In this document: one piece after another, positions 10,209 through 19,343 of the stretch
Numbering within the stretch: position 1 is the first letter of the stretch
How the letters are laid out: each line of letters opens with the position of its first letter
Assembly (NCBI GenBank): GCA_963705155.1
Contig: CAVPJC010000018.1
Span: 62,001-126,000, forward strand
DNA: 64,000 bases
From: CAVPJC01 sp963705155
GTDB lineage: Bacteria > Chloroflexota > Anaerolineae > Anaerolineales > UBA4823
Direction: 5' to 3'
The notes under the pieces: model-generated
Seen by the model: only the letters and a program-made list of their open reading frames with translations
Databases searched by the model: none
What the model was told of the DNA's origin: nothing
Program-made: the position numbers and the translations under genes

Positions 10209-11063
10209 CTAGATCGTATCCAAAGCCGAGAAGCCAAATGTCTCTCCGGCGACATTGGCAGTGAACTGTCCCTGCCTGGACAGGTTGGCTGCACCCCGGA
10301 TACGGCCGGTTTGCAGCTGGTTGCGGGTGCTGCCGTCGCTGAGGTGTGTACCAAATTCCGAGATCAGATCGTAATCTTTTTCGCTGATATTGGCCGGGTT
10401 GATCGTCGCTACCGGCCAGATGTTCAAACGCGGCCCGTTGCGTACCAGCCAGCGCAGGTAGCTCTGCAGCTCGTGTTCCCGGTACTGCAGCATCGTCTCC
10501 AGGTTGTCAATTCCCAACACGATGGTTGCTCCCCGATTGCGGCCGCTTTTACGTTGCTCGGCAATTTCAGTCAGTCTGATGACCTGTTCTGTTGAAGCCC
10601 GATCGTAGGTGGAGATCATCCCGCGGTTATGTGGGTAACCACCAATGGCATCCAATTCCCCGCAGTTGGGCGATAGCACGATGAAGTTCACCTGGTGTGG
10701 GGAGTTCAGCATAGCCGCCGACGCCAGGATGGTGCGCAGGATTGCAGTTTTACCGCTGAATTGAGCCCCGCTAATCAAGATCGATCCCGGTGTGGGATCA
10801 GATAGATCCAGCAAAAACGGCAGCCCGTCGCTGCATTGTCCAATCAGGGCTGAATAGGCTGGCAGGGGTCCGATCCGTTTGAGGATTTGTCTCAGGTTAA
10901 ATCCTCTGGATACGGCCGGCTGGTATTGCCGGTTGTTGTCCTGTAAAGGAGATGCTCCTTCTTCCCTGGATGTCGGCCTGGATGGGATCTGGTGCATCAT
11001 TTCCGGGGCAATCCTATGGATCACATCCATTGCCACATCGAACTGTTCTTCTTTTGTCAACAT
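10209..11063 (-). CDS. FtsK/HerA-like P-loop ATPase
   Basis: The 284-residue protein has a variable polar N-terminus and then GLPFLLDLSDPTPGSILISG leading into Walker A GAQFSGKT at about residue 105. A Walker B-like strand (ATIVLGIDNLETML) and a sensor-like WPVATINPANI follow. The layout resembles the FtsK/SpoIIIE C-terminal motor, shortened, without membrane helices or a gamma domain. The ATG at 11063 is preferred to the TTG two codons upstream because AAGGG is then correctly spaced. It is probably cotranscribed with the small protein at 9923. DNA or protein translocation is plausible but unproven. Confidence 0.7.
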   Translation of the reverse strand: MLTKEEQFDVAMDVIHRIAPEMMHQIPSRPTSREEGASPLQDNNRQYQPAVSRGFNLRQILKRIGPLPAYSALIGQCSDGLPFLLDLSDPTPGSILISGAQFSGKTAILRTILASAAMLNSPHQVNFIVLSPNCGELDAIGGYPHNRGMISTYDRASTEQVIRLTEIAEQRKSGRNRGATIVLGIDNLETMLQYREHELQSYLRWLVRNGPRLNIWPVATINPANISEKDYDLISEFGTHLSDGSTRNQLQTGRIRGAANLSRQGQFTANVAGETFGFSALDTI

Positions 11064-11243
11064 ATTCAACCCTTGGATTTGGTGCGTGAGTAACTTCTAT
11101 GTGATTGGATTATAAATCGAACATGTGTTCTAGTCAAGGGTTAAAACGTCTTACGAACAAAAAATCGGGTGAATTGACAACAGGTACATGCCTGGCGTCT
11201 GCGGATGTCCAAACCCTTTTCCGAAACTACTCCGTCCTAAACC

Positions 11244-11288
11244 TTGACCAGATTGGCAAACTGCGTTACTATATTTATAGTAAATATA
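11244..11288 (+). promoter_or_regulatory. PadR promoter with overlapping 19-bp palindromic operator
   Basis: TTGACC (11244-11249), a 17-nt spacer and TACTAT (11267-11272) precede the PadR gene. A perfect inverted repeat, TATATTTA (11270-11277), TAG, TAAATATA (11281-11288), overlaps the -10. AT-rich dyads are typical PadR operators, so autorepression is likely. Confidence 0.75.
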
Positions 11289-11305
11289 ATTATAGGAAAT
11301 ATAAA

Positions 11306-11668
11306 ATGACCGACATTGACCTTCACAAGCGATTGCCTCTCTCTCCAGCCGCGTTCTCGATCCTGCTGGCCTTAAAAGGCGGTGACAAGCACGGCTACAC
11401 CATCATGCGTGCGGTGGCCGAGCAGTCAGACGGGGCGGTGAAGCTGCTACCAGGAACGCTGTACAACCTGCTCAAACGTATGCTGGAAGACAACTGGATT
11501 GAAGAATTGGAGCAGCGCCCCGACCCGGCACTGGATGATGAGCGCCGGCGCTATTACCGCCTGACCGCTGTGGGAGAGAAAGTTGCCAGGCTGGAAGCCG
11601 GACGGCTGGCAAAACTGGTACACACTGCTCAGAAACAGGGTGTGCGGGCCTGGCGCGAGGAAATGTGA
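11306..11668 (+). CDS. PadR-family transcriptional regulator
   Basis: The 120-residue winged-helix protein has LSPAAFSILLALKGGDKHGY, IMRAVAEQSDGAVKLLPGTL and YNLLKRMLEDNWIEELEQ, then RRRYYRLTAVGEKVARLEAGR. This is the PadR N-terminal winged helix with a short C-terminal dimer helix. ATG 11306 was chosen because family similarity begins there and the upstream in-frame stretch contains the promoter and operator. The stop codon overlaps the GTG start of the next gene (GTGA), so the regulator and membrane protein are translationally coupled. Confidence 0.9.
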   Translation: MTDIDLHKRLPLSPAAFSILLALKGGDKHGYTIMRAVAEQSDGAVKLLPGTLYNLLKRMLEDNWIEELEQRPDPALDDERRRYYRLTAVGEKVARLEAGRLAKLVHTAQKQGVRAWREEM

Positions 11669-12717
11669 TCCAGTCGCGCCTGCTGTCATGTTCTGACTGG
11701 TTCTACCGATTGCTGCTGCATTTCTATCCAGCCGCTTTTCGGGAACATTTTGCCGCCGATATGGCCCAGGTGTTCCGCACAATATGCCGGGACGTTTATG
11801 CCGAGTCTGGCGCAGGCGGTCTGGCACGGCTGTGGCTGCCCGTGCTCTGGGATTGGACGTGGGCTGCACTTTACCAGTGGGGACTGTATTTGTTCAAGCG
11901 AAGGACGGAACTGATGCAAGCAAATCCTATGGACCGTAGCGATGGAATTCAGCCACTCTCGCGGGCGCAAGCTGGCCTTGCGGTGCTGCCTTTCCTGCTT
12001 TTTGGCATCAGCAGCCTGGCTCAGAAACTGGAAATGATCTACACGAACCCCGCCAGTCTTCCACTCTGGCAAATCCTGATCTTTGATCCATTTCTGATAT
12101 TCAACTGGCTTATCCTGGTTGGCCTGGGGATCAGCCTGCTAGCGGGCTTTCCACGCTGGGGATACTCCTACCTGGGTTGGGCGATCCTATTCGGTTGGTG
12201 GTGGCAGTCGATGCGCTTTTACGGCCACGAGTTGGGCGGGCTGATCTGGCTGCCGCTGCTCGGCGTCGTGTTAATCGCGCTCCTGGTTAGGCGATCTATC
12301 CAGCCCCTGCGCAGATTGTTGGCCGGGTTGTGGCAAGATTGGACGCTGCTGTCCTTTTCTGTTTACATCTTATACAGCTTTGTCTTCATCCTCTTTGATG
12401 AAAATCACAACCCCTACCTGCTGTTCTTGCTAGCAGCCACAACGCTGGCTGTGAGCCTGGGCGTCTGGGGATATTTCCGGACTGCATCCCCCCTGATGCG
12501 AGTCTTTTCACTGATGGGTGGCTTCGCCCTGACAACCATCATCTCGATCATCGACAACGCCACCTGGGATTACCGCGCCTACTATGGCCTGCCTGAAAGC
12601 ACACAAAACGTCAACCAGATCGGGATTATCTTTTTTGTTATTCTGGCGCTGCTGATGGCGGGGAACGGGCTGATCGCTCACTGGCGTGACCGTAGAAGGA
12701 TTACTTCAGGGCAGTAG
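11665..12717 (+). CDS. Polytopic membrane protein coupled to PadR regulator
   Basis: The 350-residue protein starts with a GTG overlapping the padR stop. The N-terminus has RLLLHFYPAAFREHFAADMAQVF, written here in parts because it resembles the 'permease prefix' helix seen before MacB/ADOP-type permeases (key residues YPAAFRE and MAQVF). About eight hydrophobic segments follow (FLLFGISSLAQKL, ILIFDPFLIFNWLILVGLG, LIWLPLLGVVLIALLV and others). No ATPase partner is adjacent. A paralogous gene pair lies at 27745-29075. Function is unknown; regulation by a PadR protein suggests a stress- or compound-responsive membrane protein. Confidence 0.7.
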   Translation: MIQSRLLSCSDWFYRLLLHFYPAAFREHFAADMAQVFRTICRDVYAESGAGGLARLWLPVLWDWTWAALYQWGLYLFKRRTELMQANPMDRSDGIQPLSRAQAGLAVLPFLLFGISSLAQKLEMIYTNPASLPLWQILIFDPFLIFNWLILVGLGISLLAGFPRWGYSYLGWAILFGWWWQSMRFYGHELGGLIWLPLLGVVLIALLVRRSIQPLRRLLAGLWQDWTLLSFSVYILYSFVFILFDENHNPYLLFLLAATTLAVSLGVWGYFRTASPLMRVFSLMGGFALTTIISIIDNATWDYRAYYGLPESTQNVNQIGIIFFVILALLMAGNGLIAHWRDRRRITSGQ

Positions 12718-12863
12718 CTGTACAGTCCCGGGTTTCCTGGATCGTGTCCAGCTCGCAATAACGCAAAACTTGCTTCAGCGATTCAAGAGTTCCTCATCGC
12801 TGTAACACGATCGGTCTCGGCTGCATGCACCGGCGTTGGCAGACCCGTCTCATTCTGCCAGCG

Positions 12864-14093
12864 TCAATCGCAGCGCCAGACACCGATGCTTTCGATATGA
12901 TAGGTTTGGGGGAAAAGATCAAACGCTGACAGGCTCTCCAACCGGTAGCCCGATTGTGACAAGGCGCGACCATCCCGCGCCATGGTGGCCGGGTCGCACG
13001 AGACATAGATCAAAATCTCTGGCTGCAAACGCCCAATCTCACCAATCACCGCCCTGCCCAGCCCGGCGCGGGGAGGGTCGGCAACCATCACCCCGGGTTT
13101 TACCTTCAGACTTTCCAGTAGCGCCTCCACCGGGGCTTCATACAGCTCTACATTGTCAAACTCATCCAGGTTTGCCACAAAATCTTCACATGCGGAGGCA
13201 GAGCTTTCAACGGCAATCACCCGGGCGGCCTGTTGGGCTAAAAATGCGCTGAACAGCCCTACGCCGCTATACAGATCCAAGACGACCTTGCCGGTAAGGT
13301 CACCAGCAGATAGCAAGATATGGTCGAGCATTTTCTCTGCTACTGCTAAATTCACTTGAAAAAATGATCCGGCCGATACCCGGAAAACCCTCGCCTGCAT
13401 TTGCATCCATACCGCCGGGCTTCCAGCCAGAACCAGCGTCCCGGCCGGGCTGAGATGCGCCACCGAGACGGGTAAATCCTCCACGGTCAGTTCGGGCGCC
13501 GCGTTTTCGTTGCTCTCCAGGATGACCTGCACATCGCCCATACTGCCAGCGCGCAGACCCAGGCGCTCGATAGTCCCTCCAGCCTCCATATCCAACTGCG
13601 GCCAAAGCGCATTGATTTCTTCCACCGGCAAATGGCATTCGCGGATTGCCACAACCTCATTGCTGCGCTGCCTGTGATAGCCCGGCCGGCCGGCCCCGTC
13701 CAGGTGAAACTGCACATGGTTCCGGTATCCATACTCTTGTGGTGAGGCGGTCACCGCCAGGTTGGGTGGATTTTCAAATCCGCCCAGGCGCTGCAGTTGA
13801 TCCAACAGGATCTTGCGTTTCATCTCGAGCTGGTGAGAATAAGCTGCATGCTGGTAATGGCAGCCCCCGCACACGCCAAAATGAACACAGCGCGGCTGAA
13901 CGCGTTCCGGCGAGGGGACCGTCACCTCAATAAGCTCTCCCCGGGCATAGCGAGTTTTTTCTTCCACCAGTCGCAGGCGCACACTTTCGCCGGCCATTGC
14001 AAATGGCACAAAGACAGCCCGGCCGTCTGGCAAACGCCCCATGCCTTCTCCACCGAAGGTGTTAGCAATCAGTTGCACTTCATATTCTGCCAT
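12864..14093 (-). CDS. TrmA/RlmD-family RNA (uracil-5-)-methyltransferase
   Basis: The 409-residue enzyme transfers a methyl group from SAM to uracil C5 in rRNA or tRNA. An N-terminal TRAM domain (EVQLIANTFGGEGMGRLPDG) is followed by a 4Fe-4S motif, CVHFGVCGGCHYQH. The SAM-binding motif is VLDLYSGVGLFSAFLAQ, and late motifs include VADPPRAGLG and the catalytic Cys in YVSCDPATMARD. The substrate (23S U747/U1939 or tRNA U54) cannot be decided from sequence alone. ATG 14093 fits the GGAG nine nt upstream; ATG 14099 is an alternative. It is divergent from the lipoprotein peptidase. Confidence 0.9.
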   Translation of the reverse strand: MAEYEVQLIANTFGGEGMGRLPDGRAVFVPFAMAGESVRLRLVEEKTRYARGELIEVTVPSPERVQPRCVHFGVCGGCHYQHAAYSHQLEMKRKILLDQLQRLGGFENPPNLAVTASPQEYGYRNHVQFHLDGAGRPGYHRQRSNEVVAIRECHLPVEEINALWPQLDMEAGGTIERLGLRAGSMGDVQVILESNENAAPELTVEDLPVSVAHLSPAGTLVLAGSPAVWMQMQARVFRVSAGSFFQVNLAVAEKMLDHILLSAGDLTGKVVLDLYSGVGLFSAFLAQQAARVIAVESSASACEDFVANLDEFDNVELYEAPVEALLESLKVKPGVMVADPPRAGLGRAVIGEIGRLQPEILIYVSCDPATMARDGRALSQSGYRLESLSAFDLFPQTYHIESIGVWRCD

Positions 14094-14134
14094 TATCATC
14101 CACTCCAGGCTTCCACCGGACCTATTGTAACAGC

Positions 14135-14150
14135 TATAATTAGGGTCATG
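14135..14150 (+). promoter_or_regulatory. -10 box directly upstream of the lipoprotein peptidase
   Basis: TATAAT at 14135-14140 is 7 nt from the ATG at 14148. No usable ribosome-binding site lies between. This is another candidate leaderless start. Confidence 0.5.
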
Positions 14151-15668
14151 ACACGCAACCGGCTGCTGTTGGTTTTCCTTTCTATTGTTATTCTTGCCTG
14201 CCAGGCTGTGAGTTGGGTTCAACCCCGCCCTGCGCCTGCCCCCCTGACTACCCCTGCGGCCTCATTTACACCAGCTTCGTCTTCCACGCCCATCCCGCGC
14301 CTCACTGCAACGGCTGAACAGACGGCTGTTCCGGATGAAGCAGCCGCATCATTGCCTGCCCCCGATTTTTCGGTGCGTGTTCACCCGGATGGTGGTCTGT
14401 TTGTTGGCGATCAGGTCAGCTTTGAGGTCATCACGCCTCCTGGCTTGAACCCATCTGGCCAGCAGGTGCAGGTGAGCCTGGCGACCCGGCCGGACGATGT
14501 GCTCGCTACCGCCGAGTTTGGCAAATTCGGCATTGGTGGGCGCAGCCAGGCAACCTTGTTGTGGGCCTGGGATACAAAGGGGCTTTCGCCTGGCAGTTAC
14601 CGCCTGGAATTCTCGCTAATACCCGATGGGTCAAGCTGGCAGGAGACCGTCGAGCTGCTGCCAGCCGGACAGGTGCCTGCCCCGCAGCCTGCTGCCAGGT
14701 GGGCGCAGGCCAGCAACCAGTGCTGCATCATTCACTACATCACCGGCAGCCAGGCCGAGCGGGATCTGCCTGCCTTGCTCCAAATGGCCGACGGGCAGGC
14801 CGAGCATGTGTCTCAGCGCATGGGCGTCAGTTTTGCCGAGCCGGTTCCGGTCGTCTTCCTGGCACGCCTCCTCGGACACGGTGGTTTCACGAACCAGGAA
14901 ATTTCGATCTCCTACCTCGATCGCAATTATGCCGGCGGCAACCAGGCTATCGTTCTTCATCACGAAATGGTGCACTGGCTGGACAGCCAGTTGGGTGGCG
15001 AGCTGCGTCCCACTCTGTTTGTCGAAGGCCTGGCAGTGTACCTCAGCGGCGGGCATTTCAAGACCGAGGAACTGCCCCCCCGGGCCGCCGCCCTGGTGGA
15101 ACTGGGATGGTATCTTCCACTGATCCCGTTAGCCGATCGTTTCTACCCTGCCCAGCATGAAACCGGTTATATTCAGGCAGGAGCGCTGGTTCAATATATG
15201 GTCGAGCGTTGGGGCTGGGAAGCGTTCCAGCGTTTTTACCGCGATATTCATCCCGATCCCGGCGGTGGGGAGCAATCCGTCTCCATAAATCTCGCTTTGC
15301 TCGCCCACTTCGATCTGGATTTCGAGCAGTTGGAAGCCGGTTTTCTCGAGTATTTGAGCACACTCGAGGTTACTCCAGATACTCTCGAAGATGTGCGCAC
15401 GACGGTCATGTTCTACGATACCCTGCGGGATTACCAGCTGCTCCTGGATCCATCCGCCTACTATCTGACCGCCTGGCTGCCGGACGGCGTCCAAATGCGT
15501 GAGCGTGGTATTGTGGCTGATTTTTTGCGCCGCCCATCCTCGCCCCTCAACATCTCTCTGGAAACGCTGTTGGTGGCAGCCAATCAGCGCCTGCTCGCCG
15601 GGGATATTCTGGCGGCCAGGCGCCTGCTGGATTCGGTAAACATCGCGCTGGATGTGCTGGCGGATTAA
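14148..15668 (+). CDS. Secreted gluzincin-type metallopeptidase lipoprotein
   Basis: The 506-residue protein has a lipoprotein signal ending in ILAC (Cys18) and a Thr/Pro/Ala-rich linker (residues about 25-65). A beta-rich domain follows (HPDGGLFVGDQVSFEV). The peptidase domain has zinc motif HHEMVHWLD at about residue 271 and a second Glu about 20 residues later in FVEGLAVYLSGG, the gluzincin (peptidase MA-like) arrangement. It is probably anchored outside the cell membrane. The C-terminal 100 residues are helical. The substrate is unknown. ATG 14148 was chosen because the signal peptide begins there; the longer in-frame extension overlaps the divergent methyltransferase. Confidence 0.8.
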   Translation: MTRNRLLLVFLSIVILACQAVSWVQPRPAPAPLTTPAASFTPASSSTPIPRLTATAEQTAVPDEAAASLPAPDFSVRVHPDGGLFVGDQVSFEVITPPGLNPSGQQVQVSLATRPDDVLATAEFGKFGIGGRSQATLLWAWDTKGLSPGSYRLEFSLIPDGSSWQETVELLPAGQVPAPQPAARWAQASNQCCIIHYITGSQAERDLPALLQMADGQAEHVSQRMGVSFAEPVPVVFLARLLGHGGFTNQEISISYLDRNYAGGNQAIVLHHEMVHWLDSQLGGELRPTLFVEGLAVYLSGGHFKTEELPPRAAALVELGWYLPLIPLADRFYPAQHETGYIQAGALVQYMVERWGWEAFQRFYRDIHPDPGGGEQSVSINLALLAHFDLDFEQLEAGFLEYLSTLEVTPDTLEDVRTTVMFYDTLRDYQLLLDPSAYYLTAWLPDGVQMRERGIVADFLRRPSSPLNISLETLLVAANQRLLAGDILAARRLLDSVNIALDVLAD

Positions 15669-15672
15669 ACGT

Positions 15673-15701
15673 AAAGTCGAAGCCTGCACAGCTTCGACTT
15701 T
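15673..15701. terminator. Bidirectional terminator hairpin
   Basis: An 11-bp perfect stem, AAAGTCGAAGC (15673-15683) and GCTTCGACTTT (15691-15701), with a 7-nt loop lies between two convergent genes. A-runs and T-runs flank the stem, so it can serve both strands. Confidence 0.75.
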
Positions 15702-15718
15702 GTGTGTTTATTCCAGGC

Positions 15719-16348
15719 TCACGGACAGGCAAATAAGGCGTTAAAGGGTGGCGTGCAGTACATGTTCATCGTGTCAAAAACCACTCCGGCCACCACAATC
15801 ACGCACAGCAAAACCACCAGGCAGCCGCAGCCGGCAATGATCAGGTTGCGGTTGCTCTTTTTAGGCTCATCGGCGGGTTCGTAATAAGGCTCTGCCGGGC
15901 CGGCTGGGATTTGTCCGGAATAGGCCGGCGGGGGGGCCTGGCGCGGGGGCGCCTGAACCGGCGGCGGAGCGAAGGTTTCCCGTTGGACGGGAGGGCTGTA
16001 GGTGGGCTGTTGCAAGGGAGTTGAAACCACTGTGGCATCCGAGTCGAAGCCGGCTTCAAAGAGCAGGCTAACGTTTTCGCCGAACATCACCGTCTCACCC
16101 GGGCGCAGCACATGCGGGCCCATCAGCCGCTGGCCGTTGATGAACGAGCCATTGGTCGATCCCAGATCTTCAAGCACGAACCCACCCGCTTGCATCAGAA
16201 TCCGGGCATGTTTTCGAGAGATTTCCGAATCATTGATGACAATATCGTTGTTGACATCTCGTCCGATGAAAAGCTCATTTTTGCTGAGCTCAAAAACCTT
16301 GCCAGGGTTGGGCCCCGTCCGCATAACCAGTTGAAAAGATGATGCCAT
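15719..16348 (-). CDS. FHA-domain protein with proline-rich linker and C-terminal membrane anchor
   Basis: The 209-residue protein has an N-terminal forkhead-associated domain (residues about 5-95). The key motifs are present: IGRD, SRKHARI and LGSTNGSFINGQRL, which read phosphothreonine peptides. A proline-rich linker follows (about 115-160, including PPPVQAPPRQAPPPAYSG). One transmembrane helix is at LIIAGCGCLVVLLCVIVVAG, and a short tail contains two cysteines. This architecture suggests a membrane-tethered partner of a Ser/Thr kinase; no kinase is in the window. A good promoter lies upstream at 16431-16459. Confidence 0.88.
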   Translation of the reverse strand: MASSFQLVMRTGPNPGKVFELSKNELFIGRDVNNDIVINDSEISRKHARILMQAGGFVLEDLGSTNGSFINGQRLMGPHVLRPGETVMFGENVSLLFEAGFDSDATVVSTPLQQPTYSPPVQRETFAPPPVQAPPRQAPPPAYSGQIPAGPAEPYYEPADEPKKSNRNLIIAGCGCLVVLLCVIVVAGVVFDTMNMYCTPPFNALFACP

Positions 16349-16430
16349 GTTTTCCTCCTGAGAGAGCTTGGTTTCCGATCAAGGCTCCGGTCGTGAACCC
16401 GGGGCAGATTATCGAGTACGGATCAATATA

Positions 16431-16459
16431 AGTGTACTGACTTTTCCATTACCTGTCAA
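16431..16459 (-). promoter_or_regulatory. Sigma-70-type promoter for the FHA gene
   Basis: On the minus strand, TTGACA (16459-16454), a 17-nt spacer and TACACT (16436-16431) precede the FHA gene by about 80 nt. Confidence 0.7.
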
Positions 16460-16474
16460 ACGAAATTCGTCCTA

Positions 16475-18211
16475 TCAGGGAGCAGATCCAGAAATCAGCG
16501 GCAATAATAGGTGTTCTGGAAAGAGCACCGAGATTTTTTCCAGGCTGGCGTTAAGCGTGGTGGTGGTGCTTTGTGTCACGCCGATGTCCGCAGCCTGGTA
16601 GGGAAGGTAACCTGGCGCACTGAAACTCACCTCAACGATCCCCGGTGAGAGCTCCAGCCGGTAGTCGCCCCCGGACAGGCTGTTTGTGACCCACTCGTTA
16701 ACTCCATCGCGCGCCAGGATATGCGCCCCGGTGATCGGCTCACCTGTGCCGGCCTGGGTCACTGTGCCTGCCAGGTAACTGGCGTTGGACTGCAAACAGC
16801 CCATGTGCGCAAAGGTTCCCACCGCCGCTTTGACGAAATCTGTGAAATAGCTCAAATCCAGCGTGCTCAGGGTATCGCCGGTTGAGTGGTAATAATCAGA
16901 GAAGTCATCCAGGTCTTCGATGGCGAGAATCGCAGGAAATCCGTAATCCCAGAACGAGGCGTGGTCGCTGGATTGCATGCCGGTGTGCATAATCTCAGGG
17001 GTCAGGTTGACGCCATAAGCCGCGACCACCTCGCTGAACAGACCGGCGATGGCCAGGTCGCCGCTGTTTGCCGGGCGGGTGTACAGTTGGATGATCGGAG
17101 CGCCGTCATCGTTGGTGGCGATCATATCCAGGTTGAGCACCCCCTCAATGTCTTCCTGCGCTGCGAGGGCATCTTCTGCGTATGCCTGGCTGCCGTATAA
17201 ACCCTGTTCCTCGCCGGTGAACAGGGCATAACGCAGGGTGCAGTTGAAGGCGTACTGGCTCAGGATTTTGGCTGCCAGCAATACCGCCGTCGAACCGCTG
17301 GCATTATCGTCTGCGCCAGGCGCCAGGGTATAAGGTGTGGAATAGGGTGTATTGTAGGATGTGCTGTCCAGGTGAGCGGTAATGATAAAAATGCGCCCGG
17401 GCTGGGTCAGGCCGGGCTGTTCGGCAATCACGTTGCGGCGTGTCCCGCTTCCGGCTAATTCGTACTCGTGATAGACCGTATCCAGACCCAGGCCGGTGAA
17501 ATGCTCATACACATATTGTGTGGCCATTTGGATTGGCTGCGTGGTGCGCGAGTAGCGTGTGGCCAGGGTGTACTCACTCCCGCCGATGATCACCGACCAT
17601 TCGCCGCTCAGGCTTCCGGCGGTGTTGGATATCTCCGTCATGCTTACCTGGTTGATCATGGCCTGGATTTCGGGGTTGGGGCTGATGTCTGCCAGATGCT
17701 GGCTGGCAGGCTCGCTGGTCTGCGCCAGGAGGTGAGGCTGCAGGCGGCGCAGCTCAACGCCGTCCCGCACGAGCCATCCACCAGCCTCAGGGTCGAGCCG
17801 GGCCACGGCCTGGTCGCCCTCCACCTGCAGGAGATGTACTCCCTGGATGGAATGTTCAAGGGCGCCCGGAAGCAGGGCGGTGACCAGGTAATAATCCGCC
17901 GCGTGGCTGTCAGAATCGAGCGTTTTAAGGGAAAAGCCCTGCTGGCGCAGGCCCCAGGCTTGAATGGGGCTCAATGGCGCAAGCAGATAGGAAGCGCCGT
18001 TCCAGGTATAAAACTGGCCGTAGACGAGCAAGCCCTGCTTCGCCAGGTAATCCGCATCTTCGGGCGTGCGCAGGTCGATGCGCACCAACGCTTCCGGTTC
18101 AGATGGAGAAGCGCGTGCGCTCAACAAGACCGGCAAAACCAAAAAGAGAGCCAGTCCAACCCGTAATATCCCATGCAGCAATCGATGATTTTGCATAGAG
18201 CTCTGCTGCAT
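16475..18211 (-). CDS. Secreted M28-family aminopeptidase with C-terminal carboxypeptidase-regulatory-like domain
   Basis: The 578-residue exported protein has a signal peptide (LLHGILRVGLALFLVLPVLL). A pro-region precedes the M28 zinc peptidase domain (about residues 220-470). All metal ligands are visible: His in ITAHLDSTS, bridging Asp in GADDNASGS, Glu pair in TGEEQGLYGS, Asp in LNLDMI, and His in YYHSTGD. The C-terminal 90 residues (AGTVTQAGTGEPITGAHILA) form a carboxypeptidase-regulatory-like beta-sandwich. It probably releases amino acids from extracellular peptides. The start may be ATG 18211 or ATG 18196; neither has a strong ribosome site. Confidence 0.9.
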   Translation of the reverse strand: MQQSSMQNHRLLHGILRVGLALFLVLPVLLSARASPSEPEALVRIDLRTPEDADYLAKQGLLVYGQFYTWNGASYLLAPLSPIQAWGLRQQGFSLKTLDSDSHAADYYLVTALLPGALEHSIQGVHLLQVEGDQAVARLDPEAGGWLVRDGVELRRLQPHLLAQTSEPASQHLADISPNPEIQAMINQVSMTEISNTAGSLSGEWSVIIGGSEYTLATRYSRTTQPIQMATQYVYEHFTGLGLDTVYHEYELAGSGTRRNVIAEQPGLTQPGRIFIITAHLDSTSYNTPYSTPYTLAPGADDNASGSTAVLLAAKILSQYAFNCTLRYALFTGEEQGLYGSQAYAEDALAAQEDIEGVLNLDMIATNDDGAPIIQLYTRPANSGDLAIAGLFSEVVAAYGVNLTPEIMHTGMQSSDHASFWDYGFPAILAIEDLDDFSDYYHSTGDTLSTLDLSYFTDFVKAAVGTFAHMGCLQSNASYLAGTVTQAGTGEPITGAHILARDGVNEWVTNSLSGGDYRLELSPGIVEVSFSAPGYLPYQAADIGVTQSTTTTLNASLEKISVLFPEHLLLPLISGSAP

Positions 18212-18233
18212 GATAACACGAAAACCGCATCGC

Positions 18234-19343
18234 TTACCCTTCGATTACGGGGAGACACAGCCTCAACAGCGCGGCGCGCAAAGCCTGTACGCCGGCGGCA
18301 TATTCTTGCAGGGCGATGTGCTCGATGGGGGTGTGGTCCAGCGCTGAATCGCCGGGACCGTAAGCTACTGCCGGGCAGCCCCACACCGGGGCGACGATAT
18401 TGAGATCGGCAGTGCCGGTCTTGAGCACAAAGCCGGGTTTGCCGCCCACGGCGCGGATGCCCGCCAGAAAAGCACGCACCAGCGGAGTATTTTTCTCGCA
18501 CAGGTAAGCCGGTATGGCGTAGCCTGTGGGTGTAATCGAAACCCTGCTGGTCTCGATCGCATTGGAAATTTCTACCAGGCGGCTGTACCAGTCTTGCGGC
18601 GTCATATCCAACGGCAGCCGCGCTCCCACCCGCAGCCGGGCCCACATTTCGAACCCGTCTTCCCCCGATTCAAAACCCCGCAGGGTTGGCAGAATCTGGT
18701 CGAAGGCTCGTTCCCGACCGCTGTTGAAGATCCTTACCCAGTCGCCGATCGCAATCCAGGTGTTGAAAGCGCACTCACAGGCGCTTGGGGTTTTCCCGGC
18801 GCTGTGCATTTGCGGCAGCCGCACGCTCACCTCGGCCCAGGCGCTGCCTTTATAGCCCAGTGTCACGCGCTCCCACCCGCTGGGCTCGCCAATGATCGCA
18901 TATTCCGGGCGGTACTGGTGCTGGATAAACCGCGCCCCGTTTGAATCGCCTTCCTCTCCAACCGCTCCGATCACGATGAACTGCCAGCCCGGTAACGCCC
19001 TCACGCCGGCGGCGGCGTCGGTAAAGGCAGCCAGCGGGCCTTTGGCATCCACTGCGCCGCGCCCAAAAAGCAAATCTCTCCCGGAAGCCTTATCACGGAC
19101 AAGCTGCACCGGGATCTCACCCGGTACGGTATCGATATGCCCCAGCAGAACCACCTGGCGCGGGCCGGAGCCCATCACGCCCACCGCATTACCGGCTGCA
19201 TCAACAAACGCGCGCCCAAACCCCAGCGCCTGCATGCGCCCGACCAGGTAGGCGACAGCCGGGCTTTCCTGCCCGGTGGGGCTGTAGTGCTGCAATAGAC
19301 CCAGCAGGGTCGCGTAATCCGGTGGATTCAGAGCGTCTTTCAT
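18234..19343 (-). CDS. lysK: [LysW]-lysine/ornithine hydrolase
   Basis: Last step of the carrier pathway: it cleaves the amino acid (ornithine or lysine) from the C-terminal glutamate of LysW. The 369-residue protein is an M20 metallopeptidase with VVLLGHIDTVPGEIPV, FGRGAVDAKGPLAAFTDA, GAVGEEGDSNGA and GEPSGWERVTLGYKGS, the LysK pattern. A late conserved stretch is LKTGTADLNIVAPVWGCPA. Its ATG overlaps the lysJ stop (ATGA). It is the last gene of the argG-to-lysK operon, which suggests the product here is ornithine for arginine synthesis rather than lysine. Confidence 0.9.
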   Translation of the reverse strand: MKDALNPPDYATLLGLLQHYSPTGQESPAVAYLVGRMQALGFGRAFVDAAGNAVGVMGSGPRQVVLLGHIDTVPGEIPVQLVRDKASGRDLLFGRGAVDAKGPLAAFTDAAAGVRALPGWQFIVIGAVGEEGDSNGARFIQHQYRPEYAIIGEPSGWERVTLGYKGSAWAEVSVRLPQMHSAGKTPSACECAFNTWIAIGDWVRIFNSGRERAFDQILPTLRGFESGEDGFEMWARLRVGARLPLDMTPQDWYSRLVEISNAIETSRVSITPTGYAIPAYLCEKNTPLVRAFLAGIRAVGGKPGFVLKTGTADLNIVAPVWGCPAVAYGPGDSALDHTPIEHIALQEYAAGVQALRAALLRLCLPVIEG

